A DNA stretch of 64,000 bases from positions 38,776 to 102,775 of the forward strand of contig JAFSOC010000024.1 in the NCBI GenBank assembly GCA_017447185.1, read 5' to 3'. The notes beneath the pieces were generated by a model. That model was not told where the DNA came from and searched no databases. It saw nothing but the letters and a program-made list of their open reading frames with translations. This document shows, one piece after another, positions 8,249 to 16,516 of this stretch (the stretch's first letter is position 1; every line of letters begins with the position of its first letter). Position numbers and translations under genes: made by a program. The DNA comes from Clostridia bacterium. GTDB lineage: Bacteria; Bacillota; Clostridia; Christensenellales; Aristaeellaceae.

Positions 8249-9916
8249 ATGAACATAGAAATGAGGATGCGGAAGATTATTTCCCTGGTTCTTTTGCTGG
8301 GGATGGCGCTTTTTGTGCTTTCCGGATGCCACGGAACCATGGACCGGGATGCGGCGGACCAGAACCAGATCAGCAAGGTTCCGCTTTACCTGGATGAAAC
8401 CAAAAAGATCGAGCTGAACTTCTGGGCCAAGAACGATACGAACAAGGTGCAGACCGCCGTCTATACCGACGCCATTGAGGAATTCCAGAAGCTGTATCCG
8501 AATATCACGGTAAACATCCGCCTGTACGCGGACTACGGCCGGATTTTCAACGACGTGATCACCAACATCGCGACGAACACGACGCCGAATGTCTGCATCA
8601 CCTATCCGGACCATATTGCCACCTATCTGACCGGCGACGGCGTCATGCTGCCGCTGGAGGACTGGATGACGGATCCGCGGTTCGGCCTGGGCGGAAGCGA
8701 GGTGCGCTTCGATTCCCCGAAGAAGGAGGAGATCGCGCCGAAATTCCTGGAGGAATGCGTGATCAGGGACGGATACTACGCACTGCCCTACATGCGCTCC
8801 ACGGAAGCCCTGTATATCAACAAGGAACTGGTGGAAAAGCTCGGATATCAGGTGCCGGATGTGCTGACCTGGGACTTTGTATGGGAAGTCAGCGAGAAGG
8901 CCATGGAGAAGAACGAAGACGGCACCTTCAAGGTGAACGGGCAGAACGTCATGATTCCGTTCATCTACAAGAGCACGGACAATATGATGATTACCATGCT
9001 GCGGCAGCTGGGCGCGCCGTACTCCAACGAGAACGGCGAGGTGCTGATCTTCAACGACACCACCGCGAAACTGTTGAAGGAGATCTACACCCACGCGAAA
9101 TCCCGGGCCTTCTCCACCTTTGCGATCAGCAGCTATCCGGGAAACTTCCTGAACGCGGGCCAGTGCATCTTCGCCCTGGACTCCACCGCCGGCGCCACCT
9201 GGATGGGCAGCAGTGCGCCGATGCTGGATATCCACAAGGAACAGGTGGTGCCCTTCACCACGCTGGTCCGGCCGGTTCCGCAGTTTGACACGGAAAACCC
9301 GGTGATGATCAGCCAGGGACCAAGTATCTGCGTGTTCAACAAGAGTGACCCCCAGGAAGTGCTGGCCAGCTGGCTCTTTGCCCAGTATATGCTGACCAAC
9401 AAGGTGCAGCTTTCCTATGCGGAGACTGAGGGCTACCTGCCGGTGACCCTGAAAGCACAGCAGTCGGAGGAATACCAGGACTACCTGCGCCGGAAAGGGG
9501 AAGACAACCAGGAACATTACGACATCAAGATCGAGGCCAGCGAACTGCTGCTGAAATACCTGGACAATACGTTTGTGACCCCGGTATTCAACGGAAGCGC
9601 CAGCCTGCGTTCCGCTGCGGGACAGCTGATTGAGAACGTCTGCAAGAGCGCCCGCCGGAAGGAAGAAATGAACGACGACTATATTGAGAAACAGTACCAT
9701 GATGTGAGCAGCCTGTACCGGCTGGACCAGATCAGGGTAACAGCTTCCGGAACGGGAGAAACGGGCGGGGAAACCGAAGAGGTAAAGGATAAACCCTTCA
9801 CCTGGAATGATCTGCCCGGGATCTCACAGGCACTGCTCATCAGCCTGCCCTGCATCTGGATCCTGATTATCGGAATTTCCCTGTTCCGGTCGAAAAAGCG
9901 AAGCAAAAATAATTGA
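8249..9916 (+). CDS. Extracellular sugar-binding lipoprotein with C-terminal membrane helix
   Basis: A 555-residue ABC binding protein (SBP_bac_1 fold). A hydrophobic signal ends in the lipobox LSGC, and the mature part has the family run LNFWAKNDTNK, then EEFQKLYPNITVNI and later LPYMRSTEALYINKELV. Unusually, it also ends in a second hydrophobic helix (about residues 525-545) followed by RSKKRSKNN. It is therefore predicted to be held by both a lipid and a membrane helix. Starts at 8249, 8261 and 8267 are all possible; GAGAGG (8243-8248) touches the first and lies 12 bases before the second. It is the likely receptor of the ABC importer just upstream. Confidence 0.88.
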   Translation: MNIEMRMRKIISLVLLLGMALFVLSGCHGTMDRDAADQNQISKVPLYLDETKKIELNFWAKNDTNKVQTAVYTDAIEEFQKLYPNITVNIRLYADYGRIFNDVITNIATNTTPNVCITYPDHIATYLTGDGVMLPLEDWMTDPRFGLGGSEVRFDSPKKEEIAPKFLEECVIRDGYYALPYMRSTEALYINKELVEKLGYQVPDVLTWDFVWEVSEKAMEKNEDGTFKVNGQNVMIPFIYKSTDNMMITMLRQLGAPYSNENGEVLIFNDTTAKLLKEIYTHAKSRAFSTFAISSYPGNFLNAGQCIFALDSTAGATWMGSSAPMLDIHKEQVVPFTTLVRPVPQFDTENPVMISQGPSICVFNKSDPQEVLASWLFAQYMLTNKVQLSYAETEGYLPVTLKAQQSEEYQDYLRRKGEDNQEHYDIKIEASELLLKYLDNTFVTPVFNGSASLRSAAGQLIENVCKSARRKEEMNDDYIEKQYHDVSSLYRLDQIRVTASGTGETGGETEEVKDKPFTWNDLPGISQALLISLPCIWILIIGISLFRSKKRSKNN

Positions 9917-9941
9917 AAAATACATCAGTTTGATGTATCAT
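9913..9941 (+). promoter_or_regulatory. Promoter with internal palindrome
   Basis: TTGAAA (9913-9918), 17-base spacer, TATCAT (9936-9941). The spacer carries a perfect inverted repeat, ATACATCA (9920-9927) and TGATGTAT (9931-9938), which could be an operator. The -35 box overlaps the stop codon of the binding-protein gene. Confidence 0.6.
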
Positions 9942-9988
9942 GAGGGTAACTGCTGAGGGACAGCAAAATAGGAGAGGAGATACTGGAT

Positions 9989-11632
9989 ATGAAGAAGTCA
10001 TGGAAACGGTTACTGGCTGTTGCTGTGGTTCTGGTTCTCACGCTGTGCGTGCTGAGCAGCTGCGGTGACAACACGCAGGCAAAGATCGACGAGGCCGTCA
10101 AGAAGGTGACCGACACCCTCACCAAGGAGAAGGACGATGCGCTGGCTGCGGCAAAGACTGCTGCGGATGACGCGCTGAAAACTGCGCAAGACGCTGCGGA
10201 TGCTGTCAAGACCGAGCTGGAAGGCAAAGTTACGGAGCTGACGACGAAGCTGACCGAAACGGAAGAAGCAGCCAAGACCGCTGTTGAAGCCGCCGCGAAG
10301 GAAAAGGATGATGCGGTTGCCGCCGCAAAGACGGAAGCGGAAGAAGCTGCCAAGACAGCTGCCGAAGCTGCCACCAAGGCGCTGGACGACGCTGTAGCCG
10401 CGGCCAAGACCGAAGCGGAAGAAGCCGCCAAGACGGCTGCTGAAGCTGCCGCCAAGGACAAAGAAGATGCCCTGGCCGCCGCGAAGACGGCTGCGGACGA
10501 TGCACTGAAGGCCGCTCAGGACGCCGCTGACGCCGTTAAGGCCGAGCTGGAAGGCAAGGTTGCGGACCTGACCAAGAAGCTGGAAGATGCCGAAGCGGCT
10601 GCGCTGAAGGGCGCGGACGAAGCGGTAAAGAACGCGCAGGCTGCTGCGGACACCACGATCAAGGAACTGCAGGATAAGCTGACCGCTGCCGAAGCGTCCG
10701 CCAAGACCGCTGTGGAAGACGCCCTGAAGGAAGCCGCCGAAAAGGCCGCCAAGGAAAAGGACGACGCGGTTGCCGCTGCCAAGGCTGAAGCTGAAACTGC
10801 TGCCAAGACGGCTGCAGAAGCTGCGGAAGCTGCCAAGAAGGAACTGGAAACCAAGATTGCTGAACTCGAGACCAAGGTAGCCGATTACGAAAAGCAGATC
10901 GCGGAAGCTGCTGCGGCGAACGTGGAAACCGTAGAGGGAAAGATTGAAGAAACAGTTGAAGAAAAAGTTGAAGAAGTGAAGACAGAAGATACTCCCTATC
11001 TGGCTGCTGTGATGACCTATGCGGACTACGTTGCTGCGGAACTGGACAGCGAAGTTACCGTCGAAGCCTATGTGCAGGACTGCCAGGGCTGGTGGGACGG
11101 AAAGATTACCGTGTACGCCCAGGACAAGGACGGCGCTTACTTCATCTACAACATGACCTGCTCCGAGGAAGATTCCAAGAAGCTGGTTCCCGGAACGAAG
11201 ATCAAGGTCCACGGCTTCAAGAGCGAGTGGAGCGGCGAAGTGGAAATCACCGACGCCACCTTCGAATTCGTTGAAGGCGATACGTTCATCGCAGAACCGA
11301 AGGATGTAACCGCCCTGATCGGCAAGGAAGAACTGATCAGCGAACAGAACCAGCTGGTAACTTTCAAGGGCCTGACCGTTGAGGCGCAGGACGACGGTGC
11401 TGCTTTCAACTACAAGGATGCGGTCGGCAAGACGGATGACCTGTACTTCAAGGCCTCCAAGGATGGCCAAACGGTCAGCTTCTGCGTGGAGTTCTATCTG
11501 CGCGGACAGGACACTGACGTGTACAAGGCTGTTGAAGGTCTGCAGGTTGGCGACGTGATCGATGTGACCGGTTATCTGTACTGGTACAACGGTGCGAATC
11601 CCCATGTCATCGGCGTGACCAAAGCCCAGTAA
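9989..11632 (+). CDS. Alanine-rich coiled-coil lipoprotein with C-terminal OB-like domain
   Basis: 547 residues: signal with lipobox LSSC (about residue 24), then some 300 residues of Ala/Lys/Glu/Asp heptads (AAKTAAEAAAK-type), a strong coiled-coil prediction. From about residue 333 there is a compact beta-rich domain (VTVEAYVQDCQGWWDGKIT, KLVPGTKIKVHGFKSEW, LQVGDVIDVTGYLYW) that resembles an OB fold. A block of about 41 residues beginning DDALAAAKTAADDALK recurs about 110 residues later, showing internal duplication. It has its own promoter and a strong terminator, so it is a single-gene unit. A rod that holds the C-terminal domain away from the membrane is an inference; no named family was recognised. 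Confidence 0.85.
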   Translation: MKKSWKRLLAVAVVLVLTLCVLSSCGDNTQAKIDEAVKKVTDTLTKEKDDALAAAKTAADDALKTAQDAADAVKTELEGKVTELTTKLTETEEAAKTAVEAAAKEKDDAVAAAKTEAEEAAKTAAEAATKALDDAVAAAKTEAEEAAKTAAEAAAKDKEDALAAAKTAADDALKAAQDAADAVKAELEGKVADLTKKLEDAEAAALKGADEAVKNAQAAADTTIKELQDKLTAAEASAKTAVEDALKEAAEKAAKEKDDAVAAAKAEAETAAKTAAEAAEAAKKELETKIAELETKVADYEKQIAEAAAANVETVEGKIEETVEEKVEEVKTEDTPYLAAVMTYADYVAAELDSEVTVEAYVQDCQGWWDGKITVYAQDKDGAYFIYNMTCSEEDSKKLVPGTKIKVHGFKSEWSGEVEITDATFEFVEGDTFIAEPKDVTALIGKEELISEQNQLVTFKGLTVEAQDDGAAFNYKDAVGKTDDLYFKASKDGQTVSFCVEFYLRGQDTDVYKAVEGLQVGDVIDVTGYLYWYNGANPHVIGVTKAQ

Positions 11633-11654
11633 CAGACCAGACTGTAATAACAGA

Positions 11655-11690
11655 GCCCGTGCCGGAAACAACCGGCACGGGCGTCTTTAT
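11655..11690 (+). terminator. Intrinsic terminator of coiled-coil lipoprotein gene
   Basis: GCCCGTGCCGG (11655-11665) and CCGGCACGGGC (11672-11682) form an 11-bp stem with loop AAACAA, followed by a short T-rich run. Confidence 0.85.
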
Positions 11691-11700
11691 TGGGTGCTTC

Positions 11701-11814
11701 CAGTCCTGGGCGCAGATCACGGCGGAAGTGAACTATACGGAGCGATATGTGCACATGAAACACGGGGCAGGATTCCGGGCAGTGCAGGAGATGCTGGATG
11801 AGAGGGAAGGGTGA
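11701..11814 (+). pseudogene. C-terminal fragment of a phage sigma-like (DUF1492/ArpU-type) gene, copy 1
   Basis: An open frame of 37 codons ending in TGA encodes SWAQITAEVNYTERYVHMK followed by a short tail. The pattern W-x-QI-x-x-x-(hydrophobic)-Y-x-ER-V-x-x-x-HG is the C-terminal HTH of small phage transcription regulators of the DUF1492 type. No start or N-terminal part exists; the fragment begins right after a terminator. A copy with about 100 of 114 identical bases (hand count) lies at 15989-16102, in the same orientation. Confidence 0.6.
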
Positions 11815-11823
11815 ATGCACGAA

Positions 11824-13152
11824 CTAAGACAAAAGATGCGTTCCCTTGTCTTTTGGGATTGTCACCGTCACCACGGTTCCTTTGCCATCTTTGGGGATGA
11901 TGTCGAGCCGTCCGTCGCACATGAGTTCGAGCCGTTGCCGGATGTTTTCGAGTGCAATCCCCCGGGTGCTGTCATCGGCGGGGGCAAAACCACGGCCGTT
12001 GTCTTCCACAACAACCTCAGCACCGGAGTCCGTGTGCCGTGTCCGGATGGAGATGCGCAGCGCCCCGGAATAAGGATCCATCCCATGCTTGACAGCATTT
12101 TCCACGATAGGCTGAAGCGTCAGCGGCGGCAGGCGGAAATTGATAAACGGCATATCGTAATCCACCACAAGCATATCGTCATACTGTGCCTGCTCTACGG
12201 CCAGGTATGCGCGGGTGTGTTCCAGTTCCGTAGAAAAGGGTATGGTGCTGTCATTGGCAACGGCATTGAAATTCTTGCGCAGATAGTTGGTGAAGTCCAT
12301 CGTGACCTGCTGGGCTTTCATGGGATCAAGCCTGCAGAGGCTGTGAATGCTCATCAGGGTATTATAGATAAAATGCGGCCGCATCTGCAGTACCATGACA
12401 CTGGCGCGCTCATGGGCGATTCTCTGCTGCTGCATGGCAATTTCCTGCTTCTGCCGGACGATTTCATTCTGGCGGAGGCGATCCTGTTCTATCTGATCAG
12501 ACAGGATAAGGCTGTACAAGGCCAGCGCGGAGCAGACGTGGCTGATATCGATGAGCGGGAATACATCGATGAACAGATGCGCAATCAGCGCAATCATAAT
12601 CGGCAGGATCGCGACGAGGAAAGCTGAAAAGGCCTTGCAAGAAAGCTGTTTCCGGCGTTTTATTGTCCCCGCCAGATTGAGGACCTGGATCGTGATCACC
12701 GGAAGCAGAAAGAGCGGATACAGAGGGCCACGGTTAAACTGGTTTTCCGGAGTGAGATAGAAAAAACCGTCGACAAACGCGGAGCTTGCAGACACGATAA
12801 AATAGACGGCCCACACGCCAAGCACGGTGTAAAGCAGCTTGCTCTTTCGAGTGTTTTCACCGCAGCAGTGCAGCAGAAAAACCGTCAGCATGGGCAGCGG
12901 CAGGGAGAGCAGCAGGGATTCCAGAAGCATCAAAAAATAAAATACCGCGCCGGAGACGATAAAATGCTGGGAAACGCTTTCGACGATACTGGACAGGCAG
13001 CAAAGCATAAAAATGATAAAATAGCTCATGAAAAAGCGCTTGCTCCAGCGGTCGATCCCGGGAATGACGGCGGTGAACCACAGCCCGATCACGCTTAACA
13101 ACAGCGCCGCACCGGCGATAGAAAAGCTGAAGGATTCAATCCAGTCGTTCAC
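11824..13152 (-). CDS. LytS-type sensor histidine kinase
   Basis: 442 residues. The first 230 residues carry about six hydrophobic helices. They are followed by a short coiled linker and the His_kinase domain with QMRPHFIYNTLMSIHSL (phospho-accepting His), then a GHKL ATPase with N box PIVENAVKHGM and G box VVEDNGRGFAP. This is the LytS/AgrC-like superfamily. It overlaps the upstream XRE-receiver regulator by four bases, so the two form a two-component system. The N-terminal sensor region has no recognised ligand motif. Confidence 0.88.
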   Translation of the reverse strand: MNDWIESFSFSIAGAALLLSVIGLWFTAVIPGIDRWSKRFFMSYFIIFMLCCLSSIVESVSQHFIVSGAVFYFLMLLESLLLSLPLPMLTVFLLHCCGENTRKSKLLYTVLGVWAVYFIVSASSAFVDGFFYLTPENQFNRGPLYPLFLLPVITIQVLNLAGTIKRRKQLSCKAFSAFLVAILPIMIALIAHLFIDVFPLIDISHVCSALALYSLILSDQIEQDRLRQNEIVRQKQEIAMQQQRIAHERASVMVLQMRPHFIYNTLMSIHSLCRLDPMKAQQVTMDFTNYLRKNFNAVANDSTIPFSTELEHTRAYLAVEQAQYDDMLVVDYDMPFINFRLPPLTLQPIVENAVKHGMDPYSGALRISIRTRHTDSGAEVVVEDNGRGFAPADDSTRGIALENIRQRLELMCDGRLDIIPKDGKGTVVTVTIPKDKGTHLLS

Positions 13153-13748
13153 TCGTCCGTACCTCCATCAAAAACCGGATAACCAAGCTTTTTGAGCAGT
13201 CTGCGGACACTCTCCAAGGTCAGCGGCTTGACCATGAATCCACAGGCATCAGTTCCCCATGCATCGAGGGCATAGTCGGGATAGGCGGTCAGATAGACCA
13301 CCTTAGTGCAGGGATTGATTTCAAGCAACGCACGGCAGAGATCAAGTCCGCTGGCTGTTCCCATCTCGATATCCAGAACAGCCAGGTCAATCCGGTTCGC
13401 TTTTGCGTATTCAATTGCCTCCTGTGGCCAGTTAAAGCCTACGATCGCAGCGTTCGGCACAACCTCCTCCAGAATCAACAGACTGTAGGAGAGGATAGCC
13501 TTGTTGTCATCCACCATGATGATGTTGAGCGATTTGTCGCTCTCGACCGCGGAAGAAAGAAGGGTGCCGACGTCCACCTCCAGGATCTTGGACAAACGGG
13601 TAATCATAGCGGCGTCTGGCAGACGGATGCCGTTTTCCCATCGGGCGATTGTGGACTTGTTGACAAACATTTGACTTGCCAGCTGACTCTGCGAAAGACC
13701 TTTCTCTTTCCTCAGCTTTCTCAATGTTTCCGCAAACAGGGTGTTCAT
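13149..13748 (-). CDS. Response regulator with N-terminal XRE helix-turn-helix
   Basis: 199 residues in an unusual order. An XRE/HTH_3 DNA-binding domain comes first (about residues 5-60, LRKEKGLSQSQLASQMFVNKSTIARWENG) and a receiver domain second (from about residue 75). The receiver has acidic pocket VDD, phospho-acceptor in LAVLDIEMGTASG, T in VVYLTAYPD and K in MVKPLTL. LytS-type kinases usually pair with LytTR regulators, so an XRE output is atypical. The gene is divergent from the tandem DUF3089 gene and is the best candidate to control it. Confidence 0.88.
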   Translation of the reverse strand: MNTLFAETLRKLRKEKGLSQSQLASQMFVNKSTIARWENGIRLPDAAMITRLSKILEVDVGTLLSSAVESDKSLNIIMVDDNKAILSYSLLILEEVVPNAAIVGFNWPQEAIEYAKANRIDLAVLDIEMGTASGLDLCRALLEINPCTKVVYLTAYPDYALDAWGTDACGFMVKPLTLESVRRLLKKLGYPVFDGGTDE

Positions 13749-13775
13749 GGCAATGCAACCCGCCTTTCTTTAAAA

Positions 13776-13804
13776 ATTGTAATCAAATGCATTTCTTCAA
13801 TCAA
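13776..13804 (-). promoter_or_regulatory. Promoter of XRE-receiver/kinase operon
   Basis: On the minus strand TTGATT (13804-13799), 17-base spacer, TACAAT (13781-13776). Confidence 0.6.
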
Positions 13805-13823
13805 GTGCGTAGAAAAACGCAGA

Positions 13824-13840
13824 GTTTCCATTCTGGAAAC
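13824..13840. promoter_or_regulatory. Palindrome between divergent genes
   Basis: GTTTCCA (13824-13830), three-base centre, TGGAAAC (13834-13840). It lies between the promoter of the regulator and the tandem hydrolase gene, a natural place for the XRE domain to bind (inference). Confidence 0.4.
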
Positions 13841-13940
13841 CCCGCTTGACTGCAGAACGGCAAAATCTGCAAAATAACAGTACATAAAACAAAAAGGATG
13901 CGGGATGAAATACCCGCCTCCCCAAATAAGGAGGACTACC

Positions 13941-15881
13941 ATGGAAAAATTAACTTTGGTATTGGCTGTAATCTGCATTGCAGTCTTTAGTCTGATGAGC
14001 TGCGCAATGGCAGAGACCGGCACTGCGGGGAATGCGCCTGACTATTCACAGGAGAGCAGCTGGTTACAGATTCCTGAAATCACAAAGGATGTCGACACAT
14101 TTTACATCTACTCGACTGCGTATATCGAATCAAGCTTCAAAGAAGGTTCCCCCGATTATGCAACGCTTGACAACGAGGAGATGATTGCGGGCGCGATAGG
14201 CGAATACGTGACGAACGCAAGCGTGTTCGAGGATTCTACCAACGTGTTCGTGCCATTCTACCGCCAGGCCGGTATGCGGTTTGCCGGAGAAATAAGTGCA
14301 AAAACCGGTGACATCGACGCAGCGCTCTCCGGCATATCCTACAATGATATCAGTGCGGCGCTCGACTGTTTCTTTGAGAACTATAATAACGGCCGTCCGT
14401 TCATCATCGCGGGACACAGCCAGGGTTCGGCCATGGTCAAATATGTATTGAAAAACTATTTCAAGGAGCATCCCGAGTACTATAAGCGTATGGTCGCAGC
14501 CTATCCTATCGGCTACGCCGTCACGAAGGAGGACCTCGAAGCAAACCCGCACCTGAAGTTTGCCACCGGCGAGAGCGATACGGGCGTGATTATCAGCTGG
14601 AATACTGAAGGTCCGAAGAACGTGGAGGAAAATGCTCATAACGCAGTGGTATTGCCGAATGCGATATGCATCAATCCTCTCAATTGGAAACTCGATGACA
14701 CTTATGCATCGGCCGACGAGAACATGGGTTCTCTCGTGCTCAATGAGAAAACCGGCGAGTATGAGATCGGCGATGTCGGAGCGGACGCACAGTTGATCCT
14801 CGACAGAGGTGTGATACTGACGCATGCCAAAGCTACCCCCGTCGAGCTCACCGATTACTTCGGCCCGGAAAGCTTCCATGATGACGACTACACATTCTAT
14901 TACAACAACATCAAGGACAATGTGGCAAAGCGCATCGCGGCCTATAAGGCTGATGCCGTAGACGCTCCGGACTATTCCAATGCAGCCTGCTGGGCTCAGA
15001 TTCCGGAAATCACGAAGGAAGTGGACACATTCTTCGTCTACCCGACGGAATACATGGCCGCAAACGAAGGCGATCCCGATTACGCCCCACTCGACAATCC
15101 CGAGATGATCGAAGGCGTACAGTTTGATAAACTGGCTCTGGCCAGCGTGTATGAAGATGCCACCAATGTATTCATGCCGTACTATCGCCAGGCAGGCATG
15201 ATGTACGCGGCAGCGGTAGGAAAAGAGACCGGTGACCCGCGCGCAGCATTTGCCACAATTCCCTACAGCGATATAACCGCCGCTCTTGACTACTACTTTG
15301 AACACTACAACAACGGACGCCCATTCATTATCGCAGGCCACAGCCAGGGTTCCGGCATTGTAAGCCTGGTACTGGCGGGCTACTTCAAGGAGCATCCCGA
15401 GTACTGCGAGCGCATGGTCGCGGCCTATGTCATCGGCTTTGCCATTACAAAGGATTACCTCGAGGCCAATCCGCACCTGAAGTTCGCCGCAGAGGAAAGC
15501 GACACGGGCGTCATCATCAGCTGGAACACCGAGGGCCCCAGGAATATAGAGGAAAACGCCTCGAACGCGGTTCTGCTGCCAAATGCCATCAGCATTAACC
15601 CGCTGAACTGGAAGCTGGACGAGACTTATGCGCCGGCAAGTGAAAATCTGGGCTCTTTCGTACTGAACGAAAAAACCGGCAAATACGAGATCGGAGACAT
15701 CGGTGCGGACGCGCAGGTAGTTCTCAGCCGCGGCTCGATTCTGACGAACGCCAATTCCGAACCTGTGGGAGGAGACGTCTTCGGCCCGCAGAGCTTTCAC
15801 AACGGCGACTATACGTTCTATTACAACAACATCAAGGATAACGTGGCTAAGCGTGTCGCAGCTTATATGGCTGACAAATAA
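13941..15881 (+). CDS. Exported tandem DUF3089 alpha/beta-hydrolase-like protein
   Basis: 646 residues from ATG 13941, chosen because AAGGAGG lies six bases upstream; a longer frame from 13905 would include the ribosome site. The signal peptide ends in LMSCAMAE (lipobox-like LMSC, or signal peptidase I site AMA). Two homologous domains of about 305 residues follow. Each begins with W(L/A)QIPEITK(D/E)VDTF and carries the nucleophile elbow IIAGHSQGS (Ser near residues 160 and 468). Each ends with FGP(E/Q)SFH..DYTFYYNNIKDNVAKR, whose His may complete the triad. DUF3089 proteins are usually single-domain; both active sites look intact here. Substrate unknown. Confidence 0.88.
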   Translation: MEKLTLVLAVICIAVFSLMSCAMAETGTAGNAPDYSQESSWLQIPEITKDVDTFYIYSTAYIESSFKEGSPDYATLDNEEMIAGAIGEYVTNASVFEDSTNVFVPFYRQAGMRFAGEISAKTGDIDAALSGISYNDISAALDCFFENYNNGRPFIIAGHSQGSAMVKYVLKNYFKEHPEYYKRMVAAYPIGYAVTKEDLEANPHLKFATGESDTGVIISWNTEGPKNVEENAHNAVVLPNAICINPLNWKLDDTYASADENMGSLVLNEKTGEYEIGDVGADAQLILDRGVILTHAKATPVELTDYFGPESFHDDDYTFYYNNIKDNVAKRIAAYKADAVDAPDYSNAACWAQIPEITKEVDTFFVYPTEYMAANEGDPDYAPLDNPEMIEGVQFDKLALASVYEDATNVFMPYYRQAGMMYAAAVGKETGDPRAAFATIPYSDITAALDYYFEHYNNGRPFIIAGHSQGSGIVSLVLAGYFKEHPEYCERMVAAYVIGFAITKDYLEANPHLKFAAEESDTGVIISWNTEGPRNIEENASNAVLLPNAISINPLNWKLDETYAPASENLGSFVLNEKTGKYEIGDIGADAQVVLSRGSILTNANSEPVGGDVFGPQSFHNGDYTFYYNNIKDNVAKRVAAYMADK

Positions 15882-15922
15882 CACCCGCATCCTTGAAATA
15901 ATTATCCTCCGCTGAGTACAGA

Positions 15923-15958
15923 AACTCCCTGCCGGAATTGCCGGCGGGGAGTTTTTTG
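15923..15958 (+). terminator. Intrinsic terminator of tandem DUF3089 gene
   Basis: AACTCCC-TGCCGG and CCGGC-GGGGAGTT arms around AATTG, followed by six T. Confidence 0.85.
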
Positions 15959-15988
15959 ACTTTTCCGGAGAAAAGATAACTGCGCTTC

Positions 15989-16102
15989 CGGTCCTGGGCG
16001 CAGATCGCGGTGAAACTGAACTATACGGAGCGATATGTGCACATGAAACACGGGGCAGGGCTCCGGGCGGTGCAGGAGAGGTTGGATGAGAGAAAAGCAT
16101 GA
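15989..16102 (+). pseudogene. C-terminal fragment of a phage sigma-like (DUF1492/ArpU-type) gene, copy 2
   Basis: Second copy of the 37-codon fragment, encoding SWAQIAVKLNYTERYVHMK and a diverged tail ending KA-stop. Like copy 1 it begins just after a terminator and keeps an open frame to the stop. A central stretch of about 41 bases is identical in both copies. Confidence 0.6.
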
Positions 16103-16108
16103 AAACTC

Positions 16109-16137
16109 TTGACTTACCCTATTATTTAGGGTATCCT
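16109..16137 (+). promoter_or_regulatory. Toxin-antitoxin promoter with operator in the spacer
   Basis: TTGACT (16109-16114), 17-base spacer, TATCCT (16132-16137). The spacer holds the perfect inverted repeat TACCCTA (16115-16121), TTATT, TAGGGTA (16127-16133). A repressor bound here would block RNA polymerase directly, as expected for autoregulation by the XRE antitoxin. Confidence 0.75.
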
Positions 16138-16150
16138 TTATGCGGAGACG

Positions 16151-16516
16151 ATGCGAATGGATCCCGTGTCCCGTATGTTTATTGAGTTACCCAGCTTCCG
16201 ATTAAGATGGAAAAATCTTGGTCTGAGTGACGATGATTTGAAAAATCTGGAGAAGGAACTGCTGGATGATCCGAAGATTGGAGACGTGTTACAGGGAACC
16301 GGCGGTGTTCGCAAAATGCGCTTTTCCTTTCCACATCGCGGGAAAAGCGGCAGCGTCCGGGTAATCTATGTGGATTTTGAAGTATATGAGCGAATTTATC
16401 TGATCACTGCCTTCCAGAAGGCTGACCAGGGAAACCTGAGCAAAGCGGAGCGCAATGATCTGAAGAAACTTGTTGAATTTCTGGAGCTGGAATTGGAAAG
16501 GAATGAACTGCTATGA
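16151..16516 (+). CDS. RelE/HigB-type toxin
   Basis: 121 residues with a RelE-superfamily pattern: KNLGLSDDDLKNLEKELLDDP (helices), GTGGVRKMRFSFPHRGKSGSVRVIYVDF (central strands with basic residues), then IYLITAFQKADQGNLSKAERNDLKKLVEFL. Such toxins cleave mRNA on the ribosome. It overlaps the antitoxin by four bases, in toxin-first (HigBA-like) order. ATG 16151 follows GGAG; nearby in-frame ATGs at 16157 and 16172 are alternatives. Confidence 0.82.
   Translation: MRMDPVSRMFIELPSFRLRWKNLGLSDDDLKNLEKELLDDPKIGDVLQGTGGVRKMRFSFPHRGKSGSVRVIYVDFEVYERIYLITAFQKADQGNLSKAERNDLKKLVEFLELELERNELL

Noticed and set aside
7262-9700. 812-codon antisense frame across permease and binding-protein genes
   Set aside because: GC-rich shadow of two well-supported genes; it crosses gene boundaries and has no recognisable domain.
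10010-11671. Antisense frame over the coiled-coil lipoprotein
   Set aside because: Product of the repeated Ala/Lys codons read backwards; Leu/Phe/Gly-rich without signals.
14130-16100. Antisense frame over the tandem DUF3089 gene
   Set aside because: The plus-strand gene has a signal peptide, two catalytic motifs and a perfect ribosome site; the antisense product has none.
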